Positions 9,477-17,753 of a DNA stretch of 39,828 bases are shown in pieces (the stretch's first letter is position 1; the number at the start of each line of letters is the position of its first letter). The DNA comes from Syntrophomonadaceae bacterium. GTDB lineage: Bacteria; Bacillota; Syntrophomonadia; Syntrophomonadales; Syntrophomonadaceae. The position numbers were made by a program, and so were the translations under genes. The notes below the pieces were generated by a model. The model made no database searches. It saw only the letters and a list, made by a program, of their open reading frames with translations, and was not told where the DNA came from. The stretch is from positions 1 to 39,828 of the forward strand of contig JACIYB010000005.1 of assembly GCA_014360155.1 (NCBI GenBank). The letters run 5' to 3'.

Positions 9477-10313
9477 TTAGTAAATCTTTTTCAAAAGCGT
9501 ATCTTTGCGCAATTCAGGACAGTTGCAATTCTGCTCTAAAGGAAGATCGCGCAAAAATGCGAACATGATTTTCGCTAGGTCGAGCCCGTCATTGTAGAAT
9601 ATGTCTGCCATCTCATCATGCTGCCATGGGGCTATTATACCCTCAGCATAATTGACTATTATATATATGCCGGCATAACAAGCCCCTATTTCTCTGGCGA
9701 GATAAACTTCAGGGCACATACTTTGCCCCACTATGTCGCCGCCTCCTATTTTAAAAAGGTTTATTTCCGCTGGACTTTCAAAATGCCTGCCGTCGGTATT
9801 GACATATACGCTTCTGTCAAACACCCGGCCTTTTCTCCATTCTTTTTCACATAATTCAGCCAATCTTTCTCTCATGTCAGGGCACAAGGCTTCCCGCATT
9901 ATAAGCAGATATTTATCTTCCAGGCCAACGTCTTTTCGCATGGAAAAATCTATATAATCATTGGGGATAACCAGGTCCCGCGGCCTCAGCAAGTGGTTTA
10001 TCGCTCCCACTCCTCCTTCGACAAAAACCTTCTTAACTCCTGCATTTTTAAAAACCCAAAAAATCTGCCGGGAAGCTTCGCCCCGTGAGACGCCTTTTCT
10101 CCAGCCGTGCATTTTGCAGGTCAGAACCTTCTTGTCACCGGTTTGGTGCTTAATCCGTAAAACTTTAAATTCAGGGCTTGCGCCGTAAGGGGTTGCAAAA
10201 ACCAATCCTTTCCCCGTAATTTCTACGTAATCCAGGTCCAAAAATTCTGGTATTTCAATATTAAGCGTGCTCGAACCACCTATTAGAGCAAAATCAGCCT
10301 GGGGAATGTCCAT
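9477..10313 (-). CDS. MTAP-family purine nucleoside phosphorylase
   Basis: A 278-residue member of the PNP/MTAP phosphorylase family. FALIGGSSTL near the N-terminus forms the phosphate site, YGASPEF and KMHGWRKGVSRGEASRQI lie in the core, and VGQSMCPEVYLAREIGACYA corresponds to the family's MSxxPExxLAxExG substrate loop. The family cleaves 5'-methylthioadenosine or -inosine with phosphate. It is the last gene of a menaquinone (futalosine) operon, 31 bases after mqnC. Two roles are possible: salvage of the 5'-deoxyadenosine released by the radical SAM enzymes MqnE and MqnC, or removal of the purine from aminofutalosine in place of MqnB. No mqnB or mqnD is in the window. The family call is firm; the role is inference. 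Confidence 0.85.
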   Translation of the reverse strand: MDIPQADFALIGGSSTLNIEIPEFLDLDYVEITGKGLVFATPYGASPEFKVLRIKHQTGDKKVLTCKMHGWRKGVSRGEASRQIFWVFKNAGVKKVFVEGGVGAINHLLRPRDLVIPNDYIDFSMRKDVGLEDKYLLIMREALCPDMRERLAELCEKEWRKGRVFDRSVYVNTDGRHFESPAEINLFKIGGGDIVGQSMCPEVYLAREIGACYAGIYIIVNYAEGIIAPWQHDEMADIFYNDGLDLAKIMFAFLRDLPLEQNCNCPELRKDTLLKKIY

Positions 10314-10344
10314 AAGACTTGTATCTCCTTTTTTAGGTTATCAC

Positions 10345-11412
10345 TTAAAAAGTACTAAGTATATTATACTCTGTGTCGCGGAGGGCTGGAATCCTGCCGG
10401 CAGACTTGATCAGATAGATAATTTCATCTGTCTGCATTTTATATTCAGTTCCAGTAGCCCTAACTACGTTTTCTTCTATCATAACACTGCCGAGATCGTC
10501 AGCGCCAAAGAAAAGAGAAAGCTGCCCTATCCTCTTGCCTTGAGTAACCCAAGACCCCTGTATATGCTTTATATTGTCCAAATAAAGCCTTGATAAGGCC
10601 AAAAAACGCAAATAACTGGCAGGCATCATCTTCTTGCCCATCAATTTATTATTGCCGGGTTGATAGGTCCACACGATAAACGCTCTGAAGCCGCCGGTCT
10701 CGTCCTGCAGTTTTCTTATCTTTTCCAGGTGGCAAATCCGGTGTTCGAGTTTTTCCACACTTCCTACCATCATGGTAGCAGTTGTTTTCATGCCTATTTC
10801 ATGAGCTGTTCTCATAATATCAAGCCACTCTTGACTCTTTATTTTATTAGGGCTTATCTTTTGGCGGACATCATCATGGAGTATCTCTGCTCCTCCGCCC
10901 GGCAGCGAGTCTAGCCCGGCTTTCTTCAGCCTCAACAGTGTCTCTCTTACGCTTATACCTGAATTTTTCGCGATAAATGCTATCTCAGGAGCAGTAAGGG
11001 AATGAAGGGTAATATCATACCTGGACTTAATGCTGGTAAACATATCTTCAAAGAATTCTATACCGAGTTCTCCATTTAAGCCTCCCTGGATCATCAATTG
11101 GGAGGCTCCTAACCTTACAGCTTCGTCGATTTTGGCAAACAGAGTCTTTTTATCAATAACATATGCATCTCTATCGCCTTTTTTACGGTAAAAAGCACAA
11201 AACTTACATCCGCAGGAACATATATTGGTGTAGTTTATATTCCTGTCAATTATAAAACTGGCTAACTCATACCCGAATATTTTCTTTCGCATTTGATCGG
11301 CGGCACGGCCGATTTCCAGCAGGTCGCCCTGTTGGTAGAGGAAAGCGAATTCTTCGCTATTCATGCGGCGGTCACCTGCAGCTGTTTCATCTAACAGCTT
11401 GTCTTTGTTCAA
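10345..11412 (-). CDS. mqnC: Cyclic dehypoxanthinyl futalosine synthase (radical SAM)
   Basis: A 355-residue radical SAM enzyme with the 4Fe-4S motif CxxxCxxC at Cys65, Cys69 and Cys72 (NICSCGCKFCAF). LDSLPGGGAEIL, ISPNKIKSQEWLDIMRTAH, MKTTATMMVGSVE and the WTYQPGNN segment separate MqnC from its paralogue MqnE. It cyclises dehypoxanthine futalosine in the chorismate-to-menaquinone futalosine pathway. It is the third gene of the operon, 36 bases after mqnA. Confidence 0.92.
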   Translation of the reverse strand: MNKDKLLDETAAGDRRMNSEEFAFLYQQGDLLEIGRAADQMRKKIFGYELASFIIDRNINYTNICSCGCKFCAFYRKKGDRDAYVIDKKTLFAKIDEAVRLGASQLMIQGGLNGELGIEFFEDMFTSIKSRYDITLHSLTAPEIAFIAKNSGISVRETLLRLKKAGLDSLPGGGAEILHDDVRQKISPNKIKSQEWLDIMRTAHEIGMKTTATMMVGSVEKLEHRICHLEKIRKLQDETGGFRAFIVWTYQPGNNKLMGKKMMPASYLRFLALSRLYLDNIKHIQGSWVTQGKRIGQLSLFFGADDLGSVMIEENVVRATGTEYKMQTDEIIYLIKSAGRIPALRDTEYNILSTF

Positions 11413-11448
11413 CGCTCCTGCCCTCCGCTTCGTATTTTGTGTTTCGGG

Positions 11449-12279
11449 CTACAAGGACAGAATTTCCAAGCTCGGTATTTCGTCCAACAACCCTTGATCT
11501 TTCGCCTGTAGGCAATATTCAATAAGGCCTTTCTGTTTGCGCTCATCGAAATCAAATTTCAGAGTGGTAAAATAGTCTGCCAGAAACTCCGGAGAAAAAT
11601 CTCGTTGTTTAGAAGCTTCTAGAGACAACTCGGTTATATTTTCCAGACTGTACCTGATTGCTTCAGTAAAATTTTCCTTAATTATTTTGAGTTTTTGCAT
11701 ATTTTGGGCTGCAAATTCCTTTCTGACTGCCCAGACCGCAAAAACCATGGGCAAATCAGTAAGTTTTTTCCATTCCTCCCCCAGGTCGTAAATGTAAAGA
11801 TTATTGGCATCTTTTTGGTAATAGGCTTGTAAAGCGTCATCTCCGATTAAAAGAGCAGCATCTGCTTTTGAGAACATGGTTTTAAGATCTGGTGCAGAAG
11901 AAAGATATTCAGGGACGATATTATAAGCTTTGGCCAAAATAATTCGCAGCAGTGCTTGGGAAGCAGCTGAAACATTGGTGAGAGCGATCTTCCTTCTGTG
12001 CAGTTCGCTAATGGGAACCTTCGAAAAAAGCAGCACACTTTTTACTTTTCCGTCTGCACTGATTGAGATATCGGGTAGAAGTACGTAGTCCCTATAGCTG
12101 CGGGCATAGGCAATTGAAGAGATCGATGACAAGTCAAGCACGTTGCTTCCCAGCATGTTGTTTAAATCAATTGGCCTGCTTTGTATAAGATCAACTTCAA
12201 AAAGAAATTTCTTTTTGCTTAAGCCGTAAAATAGCGGGAAACAGTTGAGAAACTGAATATGTCCTACTCTGGGTTTCAT
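11449..12279 (-). CDS. mqnA: Chorismate dehydratase MqnA
   Basis: A 276-residue periplasmic-binding-protein-fold enzyme of the MqnA family, typical in length. The start KPRVGHIQFLNCFPLFYGL, VLDLSSISSIAYARSYRDYVLLPDISIS and the middle ALLIGDDAL are characteristic. It converts chorismate to 3-enolpyruvyl-benzoate, the first step of the futalosine route to menaquinone. It has no export signal, as expected for this cytoplasmic family. It lies between mqnE and mqnC with about 35-base gaps, so one transcript is likely. Confidence 0.92.
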   Translation of the reverse strand: MKPRVGHIQFLNCFPLFYGLSKKKFLFEVDLIQSRPIDLNNMLGSNVLDLSSISSIAYARSYRDYVLLPDISISADGKVKSVLLFSKVPISELHRRKIALTNVSAASQALLRIILAKAYNIVPEYLSSAPDLKTMFSKADAALLIGDDALQAYYQKDANNLYIYDLGEEWKKLTDLPMVFAVWAVRKEFAAQNMQKLKIIKENFTEAIRYSLENITELSLEASKQRDFSPEFLADYFTTLKFDFDERKQKGLIEYCLQAKDQGLLDEIPSLEILSL

Positions 12280-12314
12280 CTTTAATCTCCTTTTTAACAG
12301 TTAAAACCTTCTGT

Positions 12315-13394
12315 CTAGTACGTTCCAATAATATTGTACACGGTATCTCGTTCAGTTGGGATATATCCCGAGTCTTTTATAAGCCGGATCATCTCTTCCT
12401 TGCTTATTCCCTTTTCCGTAGCAACACCGGCAGCATGCATTATCTTTTCCTCTACGATCGTGCCGTCTATATCATCAGCGCCGAAGTAAAGAGCAAGCTG
12501 GGCGATGGGGAGTTCCAACATTATCCAGAATGCTTTAATATGCGCTATATTGTCAAGCATAAGCCTGGATACAGCAATAGTTTTTAGATCATCTATAGCG
12601 CTGGTTCTCTTAATATTGCTCATGCGCGTGTTTTCCGGCAAAAAAGGAAGAGGAATAAATGCCTGGAAACCAGGGAATTCATCCTGCAATTCCCGCAGTT
12701 TTAGCATATGGTCAACTCTGTCCTCTATGCTCTCAACATGTCCGTACAACATAGTGCAGTTGGTTTTTATTCCCATTTCGTGTGCAATTCGATGTACCTC
12801 CAGCCATTCCTCGGTGGTTGCCTTGCGGGGACATAACAGCCGTCGGATCTCATTATTAAATATTTCTGCTCCCCCACCGGGAATGGAGCCCATTCCGGCT
12901 TCCCTTAATATTTCCAAAACTCTGCGAATTGAAAGCTTGTTTTTCTGGGCAAAATAGAAAATTTCCGCAGCAGTAAAAGCCTGGATATGGATATCAGGAA
13001 AAGCCTCATGAAGCCTTTTTATGACCTCCACATAATAATCGAGCTTCATATGCGGATGCATAGCACTGACAATGTGAAACTCGGTGATGCCATAATTAAC
13101 GGCAGCAGCTCCCCATTCAAAAGCATCTTGGGGGCTCATAAGGTAAGCTCTTTCATCATTTTCGTCTAGCCCAAAGGCACAGAATTTGCACTTCGATATG
13201 CAAATATTGGTAAGGTTGATATGGCGATTAACATTAAAAAAAACATTCTTTCCCGACACTTGTATCTTTTTAAATTTTGCCAGTTTTCCTAAAGCCAGCA
13301 AATCATCGCAGTTATACAGATAAATACCGTCTTCCCGGGAAAGCCTGATATTACTGCGAACCTTCTCTGAAATTTCCCGCATTTTTGTCTCCAT
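12315..13394 (-). CDS. mqnE: Aminodeoxyfutalosine synthase (radical SAM)
   Basis: A 359-residue radical SAM enzyme with Cys65, Cys69 and Cys72 in NICISKCKFCAF. The MqnE-type segment FHIVSAMHPHMKLDYY, the block GSIPGGGAEIFNNEIRRLLCP, and FQAFIPLPFLPENT distinguish it from MqnC. It joins the MqnA product to S-adenosylmethionine, giving aminodeoxyfutalosine. A second in-frame ATG four codons in (MREISEK) has a better-placed GGAG site, so the true start could be 13382. It is the first gene of the operon, with an extended -10 promoter about 50 bases upstream. Confidence 0.92.
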   Translation of the reverse strand: METKMREISEKVRSNIRLSREDGIYLYNCDDLLALGKLAKFKKIQVSGKNVFFNVNRHINLTNICISKCKFCAFGLDENDERAYLMSPQDAFEWGAAAVNYGITEFHIVSAMHPHMKLDYYVEVIKRLHEAFPDIHIQAFTAAEIFYFAQKNKLSIRRVLEILREAGMGSIPGGGAEIFNNEIRRLLCPRKATTEEWLEVHRIAHEMGIKTNCTMLYGHVESIEDRVDHMLKLRELQDEFPGFQAFIPLPFLPENTRMSNIKRTSAIDDLKTIAVSRLMLDNIAHIKAFWIMLELPIAQLALYFGADDIDGTIVEEKIMHAAGVATEKGISKEEMIRLIKDSGYIPTERDTVYNIIGTY

Positions 13395-13442
13395 TGCTCT
13401 GTTCCTCTCCTCTGTTTATCTCCTCCAGCAATACTAAAAACC

Positions 13443-13451
13443 ATTATAACA
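13443..13451 (-). promoter_or_regulatory. Extended -10 promoter of the mqn operon
   Basis: The minus strand reads TGTTATAAT, a perfect TGNTATAAT extended -10. It lies about 50 bases before mqnE in an AT-rich stretch with no good -35. Extended -10 promoters often tolerate this. Confidence 0.55.
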
Positions 13452-13530
13452 AATTTTAAGCCCAAAAAAATTACAAAAAACCTATATTTGTTCAAGTTTT
13501 CGCGGCCTGAACTCACAGTTTTCATAACGA

Positions 13531-15240
13531 TTATTCGATTTTTAAACTCCGCATGCGGTTGAGGGCACTAGCAACTTCATATTTCCTGGGTAATGCAAGG
13601 TCTCCAGGGTGATGGCCGGGGTTGAAAGGAGAAATAACCTCAAAGTTCCGGTCGATATCGCGAAAAACAAGATCAACTACTGTACGCAGACTGCGTTTCC
13701 CATCTATATACCTGGTCATATACCGGAGGCACTCTGCAATAGCACGAGTTTGGCTGCTGTCCACGAGCTGTTCAACAGCACTCAGGTCAATAGACATTTT
13801 ACCTAAAGAAATGTCGGTTAAGCCCCGGCTTCCAACCTTGGATTTTTCTCTCTTTAACATATTAAAGCTCTCTTTCTTTATTATTCTGCTTTTAATTCCT
13901 TCAAATTCGCCGTCGGCTTCGACTTGACGGTCACTTTTTATCTCATCGGCTATTAAACGCGCTTCTTCGGTAACATCAAAGACCCTATAAGAATCAAGCA
14001 TTATTACCTTGTCTGCTACGTCGAGATAATCCCCTGCCCCGCCAATTACAAGTATTGTGGAAATGCCATGTTTTTCGTAAAGCGGTCTGATTCGGTCAAT
14101 AAAAGGGGTAATAGGTTCCTTATTCTTGTGAATAAGCCGCTGCATCCTGGCATCCCGGATCATAAAATTAGTGGCGCTGGTATCTTCATCCAGAAGCAGT
14201 AATTCCGCTCCTATTTCAACTGCTTCCATAATGTTAGCGGCTTGCGAGGTACTCCCGCTCGCATTTACACTGGAAAATCTTTCTGTATCCTGGCTGAACG
14301 GCAGGTTGTCAATAAAATATCTTATGTTAACTTTTTCGACATTTCTGCCGTCTTCAGCCCTTATTTTTACTGCATCGCTTACAGTGATTACCCATTCTCT
14401 GCCGTCTCCGGCAATATGATTGTAGATACCTCTTTCAATCGCCTTTAATACTGTGGTCTTACCATGATAACCTCCGCCGACTATCAAAGTTACGCCGCGA
14501 GGAATGCCCATTCCCTTTATTGTTCCATGATGTAGGGTTTTAAACTCGATTTCCATATTGGCTGGACTTATGAATTTTATTGCCTGTTTTTCCGGCATAG
14601 GAAGGTTGCTGTTGCCGCTTTTGCGCGGCAGAACAGCACCATTACCGATAAACGCAACTAATCCTGTTTGTTTCAGGTTGTTCCTTATAAGTTCCTGATC
14701 CTCATAAAGATAGACATGCTCCTTCAATTCGTTTTCGTCTAATCTTTTAAAGTACAGGGCCGAGGCAGCAACAGCAGGCATGTCCTCACAGAGCATGTGT
14801 GCTGCTTCTTTCCCCTTGATCCTGCGGCCCACTGCCGGCAAGCCGATCGCTATTCTTGCCTCAACGAAATCGGGGGTAATTTTTACTGCTGAACGTTTCA
14901 GCACCTCCTGTCTGCCGGCATCTATGTACACATTGCCGCTCTTGCCTGTTCCCTTAATATAACTGCTGTTTGTTTTGATTTTTTCTTCTACAACTCGGGC
15001 AATCTTATCCTCGAGCGCTGTCAGTCGGAGACCCTGGTATAAATATTCGGGAAATGCGGCTTTCTCCATGGGAACCCTGAGCCTTATTTTGCTGGGAGGA
15101 GCAAATGGGTCTGCCTGGACATGATCTATAAAAAGGATGCAATTCTCCAGGTCATAGGAACCCTGAATACTTTTGTATGCTTTGTAGCCTGAGCCGTCAA
15201 TATCAGCGAGTTTCCTGCGTAAATCACCGATTTTAAACAT
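13531..15240 (-). CDS. Predicted ATPase of the ABC class (PF09818 type)
   Basis: A 569-residue protein of the COG3044 family, full length. The N-terminal 240 residues are family-specific. The ATPase core follows: Walker A GGGYHGKTT at about 255-263, an ABC-signature-like ASGSTSQAAN near 327, and Walker B LLLLDED at 347-353 followed by DTSATNFMIRD. The late block VIGGAGDYLDVADKVIMLDSY is also typical. There are no membrane segments and no partner permease, so it is not a transporter ATPase. Its biological role is unknown. The next gene upstream (ddl) is on the same strand, but a 268-base structured gap separates them. Confidence 0.85.
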   Translation of the reverse strand: MFKIGDLRRKLADIDGSGYKAYKSIQGSYDLENCILFIDHVQADPFAPPSKIRLRVPMEKAAFPEYLYQGLRLTALEDKIARVVEEKIKTNSSYIKGTGKSGNVYIDAGRQEVLKRSAVKITPDFVEARIAIGLPAVGRRIKGKEAAHMLCEDMPAVAASALYFKRLDENELKEHVYLYEDQELIRNNLKQTGLVAFIGNGAVLPRKSGNSNLPMPEKQAIKFISPANMEIEFKTLHHGTIKGMGIPRGVTLIVGGGYHGKTTVLKAIERGIYNHIAGDGREWVITVSDAVKIRAEDGRNVEKVNIRYFIDNLPFSQDTERFSSVNASGSTSQAANIMEAVEIGAELLLLDEDTSATNFMIRDARMQRLIHKNKEPITPFIDRIRPLYEKHGISTILVIGGAGDYLDVADKVIMLDSYRVFDVTEEARLIADEIKSDRQVEADGEFEGIKSRIIKKESFNMLKREKSKVGSRGLTDISLGKMSIDLSAVEQLVDSSQTRAIAECLRYMTRYIDGKRSLRTVVDLVFRDIDRNFEVISPFNPGHHPGDLALPRKYEVASALNRMRSLKIE

Positions 15241-15292
15241 TTGTTTACCTCCTGATTTTTTGCTTATATATGTTTCTGTTATATACGGTAAA

Positions 15293-15320
15293 CAGCCTTA
15301 AGACGTATATCTTAAGGCTG
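15293..15320. other. Perfect 11-bp stem hairpin before the ABC-class ATPase gene
   Basis: CAGCCTTAAGA (15293-15303) pairs exactly with TCTTAAGGCTG (15310-15320) around a 6-base loop. Neither strand has a convincing U-run after it, so it could be a weak terminator, an operator or part of a leader RNA of the 13531-15240 gene. Confidence 0.6.
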
Positions 15321-15385
15321 AATTATTTATAATACTTAATACGAAAACGACTTTTTAGGGATGAAGGCTTAAGGTCAGCACAAGG

Positions 15386-15478
15386 GGATAAAGAAAGTTA
15401 GAACTCCTATTCCCAGCAGTTGTCGCCTTCGTCTCCTAACCTGTTTTTATCCGGGATTGTCTCCCCCGGATATGGGGG
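15386..15478. other. Structured intergenic region, possible leader or small RNA
   Basis: GGATAAA and GTTAG (15386-15401) pair with CTAAC and TTTATCC (15436-15452), forming a long stem with an internal loop. Next to it TCCGGG (15450-15455) can pair with CCCGGA (15465-15470), or the C-run at 15463-15467 with the G-run at 15474-15478; the last two are mutually exclusive. No known riboswitch consensus was recognised. The strand cannot be decided from one sequence. Confidence 0.4.
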
Positions 15479-15508
15479 CTAGTATAAATATATTATATAG
15501 CAATTTAT

Positions 15509-16441
15509 TTACTCATTATTCAGGGCCAACTTAAGTATCCTATCTACCAGTTCAGAAAAACTTATCCCGGCTGCCCGGGCGGCATCAGGAACTAAGCTCA
15601 TTTCGGTCATGCCTGGTATTGTATTTATTTCTAAAACATATGGCTGGCCTTTTTTATCTACTATAAAATCGATTCTGGCATACCCTCTGCATCCAACAGC
15701 CTTATACACTTCTGCAGCAAGCTTCGTGACCCTTTCTCTTACATCTTCGCTTATGCGGGCTGGTATAATATGGGCACACATGCCGGGAGTGTATTTCGCT
15801 TCATAATCAAAAAATTCGTTTTCGGAAGTAATTTCAATCAGCGGCAGAACCTGGGGGTTGTTATTGCCGATAACCGAAGCTGTGAGCTCGGTCCCATCTA
15901 TAAATCTCTCCACTAGTATTTCCGGGTCAAAGCTGAACGCTTTTTTGAGAGCGTCTAAGATGTCTTCTTCCTTTTTAACTATGGTTACCCCTATGCTCGA
16001 TCCCTGAGTTGAAGCTTTAACTACCATCGGAATTCCTATGCTAGCCAGGAGTGAACGAAGGTCTTCAGGTTGATTGGAGAAGAAGTCTTCCTTTTTTAAA
16101 ATAACAAATTCAGATGTGGGCATCCCCTCAAAACACAGAATCTTTTTAGTTAATATCTTATTCATGCCTATAGCGCTGGCTGCGACTCCTGATCCGGTAT
16201 ACGGTATGCCCAGCAAATCTAAAAATCCCTGGACAGTTCCGTCTTCCCCATTTTTACCATGCAGAGCAATAAATACGACATCAGGAGCTATGGTTATTAT
16301 ATCTCCTAGATTTTTGTCGTTTAAATCAAAAGCCTGAACATTGTATCCCAGCTCTTTCAGGGCGTTGTATACGGCTTTCCCGCTTCTCAAAGAAACTTCT
16401 CTTTCCTCTGATGTTCCGCCCATAATTACAAGCACTTTCAT
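15509..16441 (-). CDS. ddl: D-alanine--D-alanine ligase
   Basis: A 310-residue ATP-grasp ligase of normal length. It starts [21 protein letters not shown], the D-Ala-D-Ala ligase signature with the N-terminal substrate site. Next come [14 protein letters not shown], the ATP-binding region [13 protein letters not shown], and the end [22 protein letters not shown] with the metal and second D-Ala ligands. It makes the D-Ala-D-Ala dipeptide of peptidoglycan in the cytoplasm. It appears to be a single-gene transcript. Confidence 0.96.
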   Translation of the reverse strand: MKVLVIMGGTSEEREVSLRSGKAVYNALKELGYNVQAFDLNDKNLGDIITIAPDVVFIALHGKNGEDGTVQGFLDLLGIPYTGSGVAASAIGMNKILTKKILCFEGMPTSEFVILKKEDFFSNQPEDLRSLLASIGIPMVVKASTQGSSIGVTIVKKEEDILDALKKAFSFDPEILVERFIDGTELTASVIGNNNPQVLPLIEITSENEFFDYEAKYTPGMCAHIIPARISEDVRERVTKLAAEVYKAVGCRGYARIDFIVDKKGQPYVLEINTIPGMTEMSLVPDAARAAGISFSELVDRILKLALNNE

Positions 16442-16637
16442 TGTTTCACCGCCTTATATTTTTAAAAAATTTTCATCCCTGGAATTTTTGGTCTTTTCCT
16501 TACCATAAATATTCCATATCATATTTCTATATTCCAAACCATATGCAGTTTAAGCAAATGTATTTTATAAAATCATAACCTTAAATACCAACAGGTTCAA
16601 CAAATACTGCAAATAATTATTGCAGGGGGAGATGCTG

Positions 16638-17180
16638 ATGAAGCGGGATTGTCCTGAAAAAAAGCCCTACCTGAGCAAGAATAATGTTCAAGATAGGGAG
16701 AAGGTCTTTCAACTTGTTATGTGGTTCATTAATAATGATGAAACAGTTAAAGGTTATATAAACAGAACAGCTCAGTTATTTTTTGATCAGGGCTACAGGC
16801 CTATGAATGTTTCTGGTAAAAACCCTGAGCAATTGGACGAGAATATTAGCAGTCTGGAGACTTGGCTGGCTTATCAGGTTTATATCGATTTGAACAAACT
16901 TAAAAATGTCAAAAAATCAGAATTCGAAATATTTCTAGACAATCTGGACGAAAAATCTGCTCAGGCTTTGTTAGCTTCCGGAGAAATCGCGATTGAATTT
17001 GATATTCAACCAAAGGATTATTATCTTGCGGAAAAAATAATAAACGAGGCCGGTGATAAAAACAAAAAAAATACATTTATAATTAATTACCTAACAGACA
17101 GTGTGCTTTCATCAGAACTAATAATACTGGCCAATCTTTATTACGATTTTTTTGGAGAATTGTATTTTGTAAAAACTTAA
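16638..17180 (+). CDS. Protein of unknown function
   Basis: A soluble, charged protein of about 180 residues that I do not recognise. The ATG at 16638 (MKRDCPEKKPYL) is chosen because AGGGGGA at 16624-16630 sits seven bases ahead; the frame stays open to a TTG at 16620. It is rich in Asn, Lys and Glu and predicted mostly helical, with no signal peptide or membrane segment. The C-terminal part alternates hydrophobic and acidic stretches (SELIILANLYYDFFGELYF). The 195 bases before it hold no other feature. Confidence 0.7.
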   Translation: MKRDCPEKKPYLSKNNVQDREKVFQLVMWFINNDETVKGYINRTAQLFFDQGYRPMNVSGKNPEQLDENISSLETWLAYQVYIDLNKLKNVKKSEFEIFLDNLDEKSAQALLASGEIAIEFDIQPKDYYLAEKIINEAGDKNKKNTFIINYLTDSVLSSELIILANLYYDFFGELYFVKT

Positions 17181-17263
17181 AAAAGCTCTTGACCGGAACG
17201 TTTGTTTGGGATATCATAAGGCTATGAACATTTGTTCGATAAACTGTGGCAGCAGGAGGAACT

Positions 17264-17371
17264 ATGTTTGCAGGATTTTCCAAAAAAGAAGTTTTACAGA
17301 TAGTTATTACTTCGACCTATATGTTTGTGTTAGGTTATCTCATCACAGTAGGTGTTTTGCTTGTTTTTTGA
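17264..17371 (+). CDS. 35-residue single-pass membrane peptide
   Basis: An ATG at 17264 follows a strong AGGAGGA site (17254-17260) by three bases and opens a 35-codon frame ending in TGA. The peptide starts MFAGFSKKEVLQIVITSTY and continues with a hydrophobic run (MFVLGYLITVGVLLVF) that would span the membrane with the charged N-terminus inside. It lies between the unknown 180-residue gene and tRNA-Trp. No homologue comes to mind. The good ribosome site is the main argument that it is expressed. Confidence 0.55.
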   Translation: MFAGFSKKEVLQIVITSTYMFVLGYLITVGVLLVF

Positions 17372-17499
17372 AATCAAGGACAGAAATTCCTGAAATACCC
17401 CCTATTATAATATTAACAGAATAAACACACACCTTGCCAATAAACCCTTGAATACTATTTTTTTTTATGTTACAATGATCTTCGCTAAAATAAAAATAC

Positions 17500-17575
17500 A
17501 GGGGAGTAGCTCAATTGGCAGAGCATCGGTCTCCAAAACCGAGGGCTGCGGGTTCGATTCCTGTCTCCCCTGCCA
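17500..17575 (+). tRNA. tRNA-Trp (anticodon CCA)
   Basis: A 76-base cloverleaf with encoded CCA end. The acceptor stem AGGGGAG pairs with CTCCCCT, the D arm holds AGCTCAATTGGCAGAGC, the anticodon loop CTCCAAA gives CCA, and the T arm contains GGTTCGATTC. It stands alone, without the secE/rpmG neighbours seen in many Firmicutes. Confidence 0.97.
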
Positions 17576-17588
17576 GAAAGAATTAAGC

Positions 17589-17620
17589 AACCGCGCGGAT
17601 TAGCGTGGTTCTACTTTTTT
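17589..17620 (+). terminator. Rho-independent terminator after tRNA-Trp
   Basis: AACCGCGC pairs with GCGTGGTT (8 bp, one G-T) and is followed by CTACTTTTTT. The hairpin starts 14 bases after the tRNA. Confidence 0.8.
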
Positions 17621-17695
17621 CTGAAATTATTTGATTTTACTGTTTGGTGACCAATATTCTTCCCATACAAAAGAAGGATAGCCGGGTAAAACTGC

Positions 17696-17734
17696 TTGTG
17701 TTTGCTTGACAAAGGTTGTGTTTGCTTGTAAGAT
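17696..17734 (+). promoter_or_regulatory. Sigma-A promoter overlaid by a 13-bp direct repeat
   Basis: TTGACA (17706-17711), a 17-base spacer and TAAGAT (17729-17734) form a near-consensus promoter. TTGTGTTTGCTTG occurs exactly twice, at 17696-17708 and 17716-17728, 20 bases apart (about two helical turns). One copy overlaps the -35; the other fills the spacer. This is a natural site for a repressor, possibly the HTH protein made by the gene itself. Confidence 0.75.
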
Positions 17735-17753
17735 GCAGGTGAGGTGATCGATT

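Noticed and set aside
15355-15480. 6S RNA, T-box or c-di-GMP riboswitch between ddl and the ABC-class ATPase gene
   Set aside because: No T-box AGGGTGGNACCGCG, no c-di-GMP core, and no closing stem with central bubble typical of 6S RNA could be seen. Reported only as an unexplained structured region.
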